This document shows, one piece after another, positions 22,501-34,200 of a DNA stretch of 64,000 nt. The notes beneath the pieces are model-generated. The model worked only from the letters and a program-made list of their open reading frames with translations. It had not been told where the DNA came from and made no database searches. The stretch's first letter is position 1, and every line of letters begins with the position of its first letter. Made by a program: the position numbers and the translations under genes. Source of the DNA: Gnetum montanum (taxonomy: Eukaryota; Streptophyta; Gnetopsida; Gnetales; Gnetaceae); contig MNCI01003613.1 of the NCBI GenBank assembly GCA_015680685.1, positions 1,008,925 through 1,072,924 of the forward strand, written 5' to 3'.

Positions 22501-23052
22501 GGACAAGCAAAGGTTACAAACAAGTCCATCATCAACTTGTTGAAGAAAATTCTTAACAACAGAAAGAGGTGATGGCATGAGCAAATCCTCTATGTGTTGT
22601 GGGCTTACAGGATGACATGCAGGACTGTGATAGGTAAGACACCTTATAGTCTTATTTATGGATCTGAAGTGGTATTACCTCTTGAGTTGTAGGTACCATC
22701 ACTCCAGATGATCCTCTCGAATGTCGTAAGTGAAGCCCAGAATGATGAGTCAAGGATCATTGATCTCAACTCAATAGAGGAGGAGCATGCACAAACATTA
22801 GATCGCATAGAGCATTATTAGAACAAGAAATGACAAAAACATCATGCAAATCTACATCAACGGCCAATATAGAAGGGAGACCTTGTTCTCAAGGCTGTCC
22901 GTGAGCATATGAACAAATTCTCAGCAAACTAGGAAGGTTCATACATGGTCACAAAAGTCTTTGGGAACAGGGCCTTCAAGTTGGCAGACATGGATGGCAA
23001 CGAGTTTGCAAATCTGGTGAATCATTCATATCTCAAGTTGTACTACATCTAA
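19525..23052 (+). pseudogene. pol of element B: RT, RNase H, second RNase H, integrase
   Basis: The frame starts at ATG 19525 and ends with TAA 23050-23052, with scattered stops. Domains in order: upstream segment with LLDNIEFFLWSYSDMLGLDP (19830-19890); reverse transcriptase with MMPFGLKNA and the YVDD active site at 20387-20398; classical RNase H with YNEMEINCLALVFALKRWRHY (about 20920-20970); an archaeal-type RNase H (about 21230-21620) with HFDDAS, AEYEGL and EDS..VVNQI; integrase zinc-binding region (HEGLCGGHIAP to TCDTCQ, 21930-22060); integrase core from GLDNIGPI near 22130; and a C-terminal region ending SYLKLYYI. A single-N junction with a duplicated 78-bp segment lies inside the core. 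The second RNase H points to the Tat lineage. Stops make it non-functional. Confidence 0.88.
22233..22389. other. 78-bp direct duplication around a single N
   Basis: Positions 22233-22310 and 22312-22389 are nearly identical (two differences), separated by one N at 22311. This looks like two contig ends with an undetected overlap. It inserts an artificial 79 bp into the integrase core and shifts its frame. Confidence 0.8.
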
Positions 23053-23073
23053 TTCATGAAGCAGATAAGTAAA

Positions 23074-23465
23074 CATCCACTATGACATAAAATTGGCAAA
23101 GGTATGCAAACATTCGCTACAACATAAAACTGGCAAAGCTCATCCGCTACGACATAAAACTGGCAAAGTTCATCCACTATAATGTAAACCTAGCAAAGCA
23201 GTCTGCTATGACTATAAACTAGCATAGATAGTTTGGTATGACTATAAACTGGTACAGAAAGTCCACCATGATGTTAAACTGGCACAGACAGTCTACTAGG
23301 ATCTTAAACTAGCTCATGCACCATCCGCTATGATGATAAACTAGCACAGTAGTCTATTGGAACTCTAAACTAGCACAACGGTCTGCTTGGACCTTAAACT
23401 AGTACACCACGGTCTACTGAGACCTTAAACTAGCACACCATGGTCTACCAGGATCTTAAACTGGG
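23074..23465. repeat. Degenerate tandem array 3 of element B (after integrase)
   Basis: About ten units, roughly 30-40 bp, moving from GCTACGACATAAAACTGGCA to GGTCTGCTTGGACCTTAAAC plus TAGCACA. It begins 21 bp after the pol stop. Element A has the same array at 39790-40157. Tat elements are known for tandem repeats in the 3' untranslated region. Confidence 0.75.
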
Positions 23466-24821
23466 TTCGCAGTACATCCCCAACATGCATCTATGCTAGT
23501 ACACAACGGGCAAGCGTGCGGAATGCTAACATGGGGTGAGACGTTGCAGTTCCTAAATGCAGTTCACGATGCGAAGGAAACATCCTCAAGAAAATATGCA
23601 ACACCATTGCCCCTGGCATCTTGCTGATCCTCCAGAGATGTCGTATGCATCCTACTAATCCTCTAGACCTATTGCCGCCATGGCTCATTACCCTAGCATT
23701 AGTTTCCTTGGTCAGCGCCTGCTGTTAGAGTTCCAGCACTATTGTGGCGCATCCACAATATTGTTATCCTCCAACCCATGCCAGCACTAGAGCTTAAGAG
23801 AAATTTAGTTGTTGGGTAGCCAATCTCATAGTTGAACTAGATGGTGGTTTCCTTGGGTGAGGATCCCTGAGCATCTATATTCACAGCAATTCCTAACTGC
23901 CTCAGTGCCAACCTCTCCACACTGATGCTGCCAGAGTCACTGCTAGCCTTCCTAGTTTGGATGTCGCATGCCTCAGCAAGAATGTCCAAAGCTCCAGTAG
24001 CATCCAATGCAAGCAGGGCCTTTACCTTCATTTTGCATTATGGTTGTTTCATCTAGTTTTCTCTCTATTGTGTTTGCAGGATGCGTGCCAGAGAGGTGTC
24101 GATCAGAGGTGCATTTTGCCATGGAGACAACATGCTATATCATTCCAAGGTGGTCATCCTGACTAGCTTAGCTACTTCGGAGTGCCCTCCCCCTTTACCT
24201 CCCTAATCTTATTTCTTACACTCGCAATCCACTCTCTCCCCTCTTTTACAAGCTTTTCCCGACACCTGTCAAGCCCTCCCATATGCTCAACCGCAAAGTC
24301 CATGATGCACGTAACTCAGCTTGCCTTATGTGAAGAATCTATAGGTGGGTTAAAGCCCCATGTGGATGTAATACAACTAATCCTAGGAAAGAAACACCTA
24401 CCCTACAACAACAAGGTTGTTTGCAAATGTAAAAGGCAAAATAACAAACACAAAAGTGTAAAAGAGCAAAGCTCATGCAAAAAAATGGCACATCAGCTAT
24501 TTCGCAATCATCCTCTCTAAGCATTTCGATCAGAGGTTGAAGGTCAACAAAAGCAAAGATGACCACGCAAACAACTCCCTCACAAGCATTCTGACGAGGG
24601 ATTTTGCTAAGTTTCATCTTTACCATTTTCCTGAACCTCCTTCCTCCTTGCTTAACCCTTCCCTTTTCCCTGCATAACCAATGTAACACTCTCAAGCATA
24701 GCTAAGCAACACCTTGATGATCACCGAAGAGCAATGTTAGCATCTTGTCTTTCATGGTGTTTCATATTCTTTGTCAATGTCTCTTAGGTCCATCCTCTAG
24801 ATGTTGATAAGGAGGGGCCAA
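23466..24821 (+). other. Element B 3' untranslated region and polypurine tract
   Basis: Homologous to 40158-41567 in element A, for example GCAGTTCAYGWTGC near 23560 and CTAGAGATGTC. No clear sense gene. The minus strand over 23837-24031 is open for 64 codons and keeps the same open frame in element A (40502-40690), a weak hint of a further antisense coding segment. The region ends in the polypurine tract GATAAGGAGGGGCCAA directly before the 3' LTR. Confidence 0.6.
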
Positions 24822-26648
24822 TGAAACATCCCGAAATTTTCAAAGCACTTTTGCTTCATCAGGGTCTTGGAAATGAGGTAAGCATTTCCACAACTATAGC
24901 CTCATGACCACTTGGAAAAAAGTTGATGCTCTAAGTTCAGACTATCCAATTTGGCAAGTTTTCTACACCTGGTGTTGACAGGCCCAATGAACTTTCCAGC
25001 TTGCCCATCTGGACAATTCATCTGGCTGACAGTTTACTCAGAAACCACGTGTAGAGTTGTCGATGGTGCTCAGGATATGTGAAACAATTTGGCAAGTCTT
25101 CTAGTTAAGAATTTTGCTACACTATGCTATGCTATGTAGCGTAGCAGGTCTCGGGAGATAGTTTTTTAGGCAATCAAACTATGAACTGTTGCAAGACAAA
25201 GTGCTATGCTACGTAGCGTAGCACAGTGTTGCAAAAGCAACACAGAAAGGCCTAGCTTACTTAGTCATTTTAATTGCACTCAACAAGCACCTCCAGCTTT
25301 CAAAACTTGTTGCTTTTCTCAGCTTCAAGTCTTTCAGCAAAAGCTCCTTACTAGAAAAAAGGCAGACTAAGTAGAAAGAAGGCTATGGCGGCTGCTACAC
25401 TATGCTACACTACGCAGCATACCACAGCATAGTGACAATGCAAAGAATGATAAAAGGCATCTCAAAATGCAAGATCAGCAAGTTCAAAGGCTTCACATTG
25501 CAAAAAAAAGGTTGCAGATTGTTAGCATGATCGTCAAACAAAAGTTTACAACTTAAGTGCACATCACAGTTAGGTCCAACTGCTATGCTATGCTATGATA
25601 CGTAGTGTAGAATAGTGTAGAAAACATGTACAGCTAGCCAATATACTTCAAAAGCTTCCAACATATGCAATTAAATCCAATACAAATTTCTTCTTTGAAT
25701 AGGTGAATATGCTATGTTATGCTACATAGCGTAGCATAACGTAACAAGTAGCTACACAACACTAACAAGCTATGCTCCACAACGTAGCAGGCGGCTATGC
25801 TACATCAGTGCACTTCACTCCTTGTCTGCATTGTTGGCACACCTGAACCCAGCATCTCCAATTTCAACAACATGATTGCAGCATGGCAGGCCCATCAATC
25901 AGCTTTGCATGTCCATGTAGGATAGACACATCAACATCTTATTGGCCTAGGACACGTGGCATCCAAATAGCATTTCTCACGTGCTCCTAGCCCTATAAAT
26001 ACCCCAATGAGCAATGCTCAAAGGGTTGGCAATCTTGAGCATTGTTAGCATTTTTTGTTGGAAAATTGGCAATTCCAGTGTTTGGCAAAAAATTTAGCTT
26101 TTGGCAATTTGATTGGAAAAAATCTTAGCTGCTGGAAAATTTCTTAGTAGAGTTGACAAAAATTGAGCAGTTGGCATTCTGTTAGCTCTTTTCTATTACC
26201 TTTGTAGCATTTTGCATCGTTAGCTCTTGAGTCCATGTTCAAGCATACAGTTGGCTTGCTTTGAATGTCTTGGTTACTTTTGGGATATTTATGCTTCTCA
26301 GTGTTGCGTAATCAATTGTATCCACATTAACAAAGTAAAGCCAAAATCTTGAAGTGGTGCATTTCTTAACTCCAATTTTCTTTACTTTTCTTGCTTATTA
26401 TTGCATTTTACATTGTTTTCGCTTCCTCGTATTTAATAATAGTTATTTTACGCTATAAACACTATTCTCAAATTACACATTTGAAAAAGGTTTAGTGACA
26501 CCGATTAAGTCCTTATCTGATCAACCAGCTTGTTCAGGGCACCCCATTTCCGTTTTATCCAACATGGCCCTCGCGCGGATCTAGGGTTGAAACTGTCCAA
26601 TTGACGAACTCTCAGTGTTTCCAGCCATCAATGTTTTTGGTCATTATA
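24822..26648 (+). repeat. Element B 3' LTR
   Basis: Starts TGAAACATCCC and ends ATTATA where the 5' copy has GCTACA. It carries the palindrome cluster (25112-25800), including the best copy in the window at 25201-25224, and a TATA box near 25991. Followed by GAAAG, the changed right copy of the target duplication. Confidence 0.88.
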
Positions 26649-26827
26649 GAAAGCTTCCAACTGATCACTATACCACATTTACTCTATTCACTACCCTACG
26701 CTGCTTGCATCTCGTGTGGCATAGCGAACCTTTTAGCATAACACTCTTTCCTAGTGTAGTAGGCGTAACTCCCTAATGTACCCAGTTTTAGTTTCCCTTT
26801 TTTATAGTTTTCATTTTACAACAGAAG
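26649..26827 (+). other. Element A leader, second part
   Basis: Continuation of the leader after the nested insertion, with the B target duplication at 26649-26653. It contains loose GCTACG/CATAGCG half-sites around 26695-26760 and ends before ATG 26828. Confidence 0.6.
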
Positions 26828-29800
26828 ATGATTCCTGCAACCACTACCATCACCACCTCGAACCTGGAGGTTCCATATTGGGACCAAAACACAACAGGCC
26901 CCAAGCGACTACTCAGCCTAGTGTTGGCACCACATCAGTCCCTTAGACTGTGGCACCTGTCACCTGACCGCTTGATGCAAGATGTAGAGTGATACAACTT
27001 CCTCTATGCAAAGGTCCAAGTAAATCTACCCTTGGACCACCAGGAACTCGAGGATAAATGTAACTTTGAGTTCCTCCATTGGAATGGGAGGGAATTCATC
27101 CCTGCCCTTGACATCACCATCCCGTTGACTGAGGTGTATCAATGGGTCTTAAACCAGCTGATGCGAGTGAGTAGGTCTAGGGAATGGGACATAGGGTCCC
27201 ATTATGATGAAGCATTTTAGGATGGGTAGGAAGACTTAGACTCCCACTCCGAAGGTGGTGGCCAGACTTACACCATGGCTATTTCTTTCGCTATGGTCTT
27301 CCGATCAAATCCACTCTTCTCCTCTACCTCTTTTATGGTTTCCACAACCCTGCCACAACACAAACCTTTTTCAGCTGTGTGAAGCCATCCTGTACTTTCA
27401 ACGTACTAGCAAGTGGTCCCTTCAACCTCTTTCCCAGCTACCTTCCCTTCCCAATATATCCTAACAGCATATCCAACATCAGTCATGGCTATGCTGCCAT
27501 ATGTGCACACTCTGCCCATGTCACAATCACATGTCAGCTTTGCTCCTAGTTCCTGATCTACACTTGTCCCACCACTGATAGCAAACCAAGTCTCAACTGC
27601 ATGGTGAGTGTAGGCCGCCTCTCTTCCTACTATGCAACCATCTTAGATGTTACATTACATCCACCACCAAACATACCAAGTCCTGCAAGTGGTGCAACCA
27701 AACACTAGGCTGTGTGTTGCCCCGCTGATTGTGCAAGTAGCTAACTCCATGGTGCCACCAATGGCCACCACCCCAAAACACCAACCACTGGGTGATGGAC
27801 TGCCTAAGAAACACCACTTGCTGGAGTAGCTCTAATTATGCCTCCCATGGGGCAGGTTTCCACCTCGATAGTTTTACCCATGATGGCTGCTCAGGCAGCC
27901 CCACAACCACCTGCAACGTCCCTAGGTCTGGATCAAGATTTCCAACTGATCCAGACCATAACTAAAGAGATCAAATGGCTTAAAGCCATTCGTTTTGACA
28001 CCGTACAAGTCATGGACTTTAACCATGATGACCCTATCAGCCCGGCCATGCCCATGCTCACACTACCTCCTGGGGTGTCACTTCCCTAATTTACAAAATA
28101 CAACAGAGAGGGCGAGCCCAATGTGCACTTGGTAATGTTCAGTCCAAATCTCTACTCTTGCAAACATGGCCACACACCATCATCTGTGTTTTTGTCATGT
28201 CCCTCATAGGTAAAGCTCTGGATTGGTACCACATGCTCCCACGTGCCTCCATTTCCACCGTAGAAGAGCTGTTAAGCCAATTTGTGACCCTCTTCAAGTA
28301 CAAATTCAAATCGGAGGTCACACTAGACCAGCTCATGAGTGTCAAATAGGACCCACTAGAATTTGTGTAGAGATTAATACAGCAGTGGAGCACAATCTTG
28401 AACGAGATACGTGAGCCTATCGCTAAGGCCCACTTGTTGGCCATCTTCAAGGAAGTAGTAAACGACTTCATTAAGTCTAAGCTCTACTACCTGGCTCTGT
28501 GCTCCCTTAGCCAAGCCTTTGCTCAGACCAAGACCATCTAGGACATATCTAAAGCTAGCAAAGACCTAGCCTACATCACATACAAAAACACACACATCAA
28601 AAGGGACAAAGAGAAGGGTAAGGTCGCAACATCCACGATGGCCATTGTGGCCAATGAGACCAAACCCAATAATAGCAACAACAAAAAGGTGACCATAGCA
28701 CCTAGCACCACACCTAGTTCAAGTAGCACCAATCAACCCTCAACATTAGCACCTGAGATGCCAACCCATTCTAGGCCCAACTTTGAGCACACAGATCACT
28801 CCAAGTATATCCCCTTACCCATTAAGCCTTCAGAACTTCTAAAGCAACTGTTGGGAGCTGGGTGTATACAACATAAACGGATGTCGGAGGAGGCAATCAA
28901 ACATCATCAAGGATATTTCAAAGTTCTCAGGAACCCCTCCTTGGCTACGCCCAATGAGCCACTAGTCCCTAAGAACTTTAGGCTAGAACATTTCTATGAC
29001 TATCACCAACTCTGTGGTCATGATACAGACTATTGCTTGGCACTAAAAGATGACACCCAATGGATGATTGATCATGGAAAATTGGTCTTGGATGAAAGTA
29101 GTCTCATCTGCCCTAAAAATCAATTAATGCATGTTTACAAAGATCCCTTGAATGCCAACAACACAGGTATACCATCAACGTCATCGACATTGACTACAAT
29201 CTAGAATCACCACAGCTACCATTTGTGGTGCATGTGCCTCCCCATAATGCAGAAACCCCAACAACAACAAAAAAAATGTCACAACAACCCTTTGTCCTTA
29301 AAAATCCTCGTCAGACATCCACCCCTACATCCTTTGTACTTAGAGTTGCACCATCACCTGCGCCAACACTACAAGCACCATTCGTCATTAAGGTGCCAAA
29401 ACATCCAAGCTCCTCTACCATCCAAAATCAGGAGACAATAACTGCATCATAGCCTCCCCATTTGAAAAATTGGGAAGAGAATTTAGCAAAAAAAATGGCT
29501 AACCCAAGCCTAACCCCTTGTCCTCAAAGCCCTTGGCCCCTTCATCATCAATAATCAATAACAATACATGCACGCAATCATCACCTTCCTGCCTGAGAAA
29601 GCCTAGTTCTCATCTTGAAACTACCCCCCTCAAGAAATTCATCTTCTGGGATGAATGGAGGAGGAAAGGAGTAACAAATAGCAAGATGGCAGGCAAGACC
29701 TTCTCAATGCCCTTACACAAGTCAAACAAGCCCTGAAATAGAAAAATACAACTTTGAGCCTGTATGATTTGATAATGAATTCCACTGTGCGCTATGAGGC

Positions 29801-30583
29801 CATGGTTCACATGTTAATGTCTATCCCAATTGACGAAAACATACCAGCCAACGAGAAAGTAACCATGCTATCATGCTTCCCTCTATAGCCAAAGAACCAT
29901 GGCCAGCGTAGTTGAAATTTCATGATAAGTCCATTAAGGATGATCCTGAAAAGGGTCAGGTAACAACAATGCCCATGTTCATCAAAATTTGGGTCAACCA
30001 ATACAAGATCCGAAGGGTACACATTGATGATGGGGCCTTTACAAATGTCATTCCATTTTCCATAGTTGACAAACTAGGCTTGGTTGATCAAATCAAGCCC
30101 ATGGCAACCTCCTACCTGAAATCGTTCAACAGGGAACATGTAGTCATAAAAGAAGCTGTCCATATTAACTTTGTGTTAGGGGACCAATTCCCCACAAGTG
30201 CGGTGTTCATCATGGTAGAAGAGATGCCCAGGTTCAACCTGATCTTGGGAAGGTCATGGGTAGCCCAATTAAGGGCTGTCTCTTCACCCATACATCAAGA
30301 GATACACTTACCCTACGTGGGTAGGAAAGTGGTGATCTACGGTGACTAAGTGGCTGCCTAAGTAATAAACAACGTTAACATGGAGCAGGGCTTAGAGATA
30401 GTAATCTCTAAGAATTAAGCATTTTTTAGCATTGAAACTCTTTATTTGACTAATGAGCCAGCCAAAAATGCCGACTTAGAAAAAGAAACAACGTGGGCCG
30501 AGTTGCCTTTCCAGACGGTAGATAATGGGATAGAAGAATACCACAACAAAGCCTCTCAGCCATACGCTTCACCTAGCCCATGA
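26828..30583 (+). pseudogene. gag-protease of element A, broken by stops
   Basis: Parallel to 9714-13500. The start MIPATTTITTSNLEVP aligns with MISPSTISTTSNIEVP of element B. The gag domain lies at about 28020-28400 with GKALDWYHMLP. The zinc-knuckle-like segment FYDYHQLCGHDTDYC lies near 28990-29035. The protease lies at about 29910-30260 with VHIDDGA near 30018, then EMPRFNLILGRSWVAQL. A 188-codon stretch (28638-29204) and a 145-codon stretch (29912-30349) are still open. The catalytic motif has D where most families have S or T after the aspartate, in both elements. The frame ends with TGA 30581-30583. Confidence 0.85.
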
Positions 30584-30854
30584 TGCGTTAGAAAAAAATT
30601 GTGTAATTAGAGAGTACCTCTAGTTCAACTCTATAAACTCTTGGCCTCATATATCCTCCTGTCTTAATTTCAGCCTTACGTTTACTATTTACATTATGTT
30701 CACTTTTAGCACCATGTTCACTATTTGCATTATTTTTATTTCTTTTGGCATTACAACCATTGTTTACATTATTTCAATTCTTTGCATCATCTAGTGATCA
30801 TACTTGCATCATGTCTACTATTTACATTATGTCCACCATTTAATTTATAGTTGA

Positions 30855-31094
30855 ATGACCTTAAACTACCATTGCGGCCTGCTAAGGCCTAAAACTAGTT
30901 ATTCCACTTCTCAAAAAACCACCAAAAATAAACAAAAAAAAAGTTACTATTAATCAATAGCCTAAAATGGCCTTAAACTATTATTGCAGCCTGAAATGGC
31001 CTTAAACTATTGCTGCGACCCAAAATGGCCTAAAACTAATGACAGCCCGAAATGGCCTAAAACTAGCAATGGCTTGAAATGGCCTAAAATTAAA
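30855..31094. repeat. Degenerate tandem array 1 of element A
   Basis: Units with GGCCTTAAACTA or GGCCTAAAACTAG, in the same place as 13664-13938 of element B, between gag-protease and the 3' end of the antisense gene. Confidence 0.75.
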
Positions 31095-31212
31095 ATGAGA
31101 AGCTTTCAAGGAGCCAAAAAAAAAGACAGAATAAAAATAAATATAACACATTAACCAAAGTGAAATAAATTCTTTCACATTATATTGTTCATTCAATGTC
31201 AATCAATAATTT

Positions 31213-34200
31213 TTACAAAAAATTTAAATTCAAAGGCAAAAATAAAAATCTCGTGCCACCACACCATGAGTCTTCACCTGCATCACCATTTCCTATTCCA
31301 TTGGGTCTTGCATATTCATTTTCATCCTACGTAAGATAGAAAAATAAAATAATGAATCAAAACTATAGCAAATGCTTGCATAAAATAAACTATGACAACA
31401 AAAAGTGACTAACCCAAGATGGCCCAGCATCCATTTTGGAGGGTATTTGATCCATGCCAGCAATAAGACATTGCAGGATCTCCTCCTTAGTAAGGTTGGC
31501 CAAATTTCCTTCTACCAAATCAGTGCTTATCGCAACTTTCCCTTTTTCCATAGCCATCCATCTCGGTGATCCTAGTGAAAAGGTGGTGGTGGTGGTCTCC
31601 CCAATAGGTAGGGTTATTTCCCATTCAGGAGACTCACTGACCGCCACCTATTACATGAAGTTATCATAAGCACCAGAAGCCTCAATGACATCAAGGAATA
31701 GCTTATGGGTATGCAACTCAACAACAACATCTCTATATTGTTTACAATAGGCGGCATGTTCCATCTTATACATATGTTTATGGTTTCTCTGTGCATGTCC
31801 CCATTCATAAACCTTTGCACTATAATCCTTCCAGTCTTTGTTCTTCTATGTTAGAAGGTCCATCTACATGCACTATTCAATAATCTCACAAGTGGACTCA
31901 TTTTTTCTCTGTATGGTTGTTAATATCTTGCATATTCTATAATGGCCATACATCAACTACCATCACGAGTGTCACAGGCCAACAGAAATTCATTCTTGGA
32001 TTAGAGGTCCCCCAACTTAGTGGTTAGATTGACCTTCTCTTTCTCAATTTTCAATACTTGCTTCTAGAGGTCCTCATTCACACACCTACACTCCCATAAG
32101 GAGTGTGTTGAGTACAATGCACATTTACGTGCTTCATCATATATGTGATGAGGTACCTTAGCTACCTGTGGCGGAAGTTTAGGCACAGCGTCAACCTCAA
32201 CAGCTTGCCTAGGATTCCACCTGAGATAAGAGGCTACTAATCATACATGGGAGTGTGTTAGTCATAGTGATGTAGCAAAATTGCAATAACCTAGAGATCC
32301 TAGAATAGTAATTATAACATACCAATCTCAAGATTGATTTACCTTAGGTGATCGATCATTTCATTGACCACCCCTTCCATAAAAGTGAATTTGTTGGGGG
32401 TCTTGGTCCAGGGTTGAAGATGGATTGAAGAAGAACAGCCAAGGGCATCAATAGTGATGTCCACTACATAATAAAATATGTTAGAAATGAAGAAGACAAT
32501 AACAACAAAGCTGATGAAAAATGAAAAATGATAGTGTAAAGCTCCTACCCAGCAAACCCTCAGGGGTGATAGCGAGGGGATCGCCTATCGACACACTATC
32601 AAACAAGTGATCAAACTCACCAGCATAAAATTGCAGCCCCTCTCCTTCCAATTAATTCAAAAGTGTAATGACATCCTCGACACTCATGTGCCCCTCAGGT
32701 ACTGAAGCACATTCTACAAAAAGATCATTGGCAGGGGCCTCATCTTCTACAGTAGGGGCCTCTTCTTCTTCTTTAGTAGGTGCCCCTATTCTAGGGGCCA
32801 GAACCTCTTCCTCTTCCTCTTCTTCTTCTAATAAAACACGAGATCCAAATAAGCAGGAGACTTCAACAAAAAACGGGTGCTATGCTATGTTATGCTACAT
32901 AGCGTAGCACAGCATAGCAGATGCTATGCTAATTAGACAATTAAATACAGTTACCAGCTAGGGGTTGCACCCTACGAACTTTGATTCACAGCTTTTTCCC
33001 CCTTTGTTCATTCATACAGGGAGGTTCTTCTACAGGACGAGACTTCTTGCGTTGTAGCCTAGTTTTCATAGTTTTTGAAATGAGTTGTGTACTCCTTAAC
33101 ATATTAACTATGTTAATAGGAGGTGCCACTCCCACATTGTCCTAGGCATGAAGGGGTCGTGTCACCTGATCCCTCTTCGTTATTGAAAGTGATTCCATGA
33201 TAGCTTCTAGGGGGTCCTAGGATTAGGTGGTGTGGAAAACGTGGCAAATCCATGGGTTAGATATTTGGTTAAAATCCTATTGTACCCAGGAGTCATTTTC
33301 ATGGATCACTAGGAATTCTGCGAACCATCGCAAGTAAGCTATGAAAAAGGTGTAGTGCATGTTGAAATGAGAGTCAAGATTCTCACAATGTTTGACCATT
33401 TCAGCACACAAGCCTTCTAAAATCTACCTGGCCTAGTTATAATGGGTACCTTCCTCCATGACCTCCCTCATTATCCAAGCCTGCTCCACTCCATGGATTT
33501 TCCCTTGGGAGGGTAGCTTAGGGAAAGCATAGGCACGAAAGATAGGGTAAACTGTTTGGGCCATCGCTAGCTTGACCTTGTGGATGTAAATCCCCTTTTG
33601 GTCCTTGCTTGTCCCTAGGCATTCCTTGATATCCCCTTGATGGTTTGCATATTTTCTATATTTTTCTCTTACAAGGAGACCATCAGAAGGGACACCGAAA
33701 AGATCCACAAATACTTGGTCATTAATTTTGAGCACCACCCACACATTGTAAACACGTGTGCGGAAGAGGTCAGCCTTCTCGGAGAAGGAATTGGCTAGGG
33801 AAAGCATTTTTGTAGCTGGGACACTTGGATTTCTAGCTAGAAATAAATCCATGAGCCCAACCTCTTGAATGTTGTGAATAAGGATGGCTAGGGCCCCATT
33901 GCAAAGCCAACACTGAGACTCCTCCACCTCCTTGTACTTGAAGAAGAGCTTGGTCTCGTCATGCCTAGAGGTGATCACTGTGACCTCCTCGTTACTGAAA
34001 CGGTTAGCAAAAAAAATTTATTAGCAAAATAAAAAGAAAATCATCACTTGAACACATAAGAGAAAATACACGGTTCAACATACCAGGTTTAAATAGTGTA
34101 GGAAATGGTGGAAGTTCCACTAGGACATCTTCAATGGTAATCGGTTGGCAAGATGCCCATTCGCTATCCAACCAACCAACTTCTTTACACTTCCCATAGA

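Larger units (their letters stand above)
7433..26648 (+). mobile_element. Giant Tat-type Ty3/gypsy retrotransposon, element B, nested in A
   Basis: A 19,216-bp plus-strand element with LTRs at 7433-9306 and 24822-26648. Flanks are AAAAG (7428-7432) and GAAAG (26649-26653), a 5-bp duplication with one change. Same plan as element A: gag-protease 9714-13500, array, antisense gene 18749 down to 14106, array, pol 19525-23052, array, polypurine tract. The LTRs differ at roughly 26 of the first 188 positions by hand count, so it is also old. Stops are frequent in gag and pol, so it is not autonomous now. Its integrase core, unlike that of A, is still present. Confidence 0.9.

Noticed and set aside
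24339-24695. Minus-strand 118-codon frame in the element B 3' untranslated region
   Set aside because: The corresponding frame in element A (about 41037-41369) aligns only partly and shifts phase; no motif.
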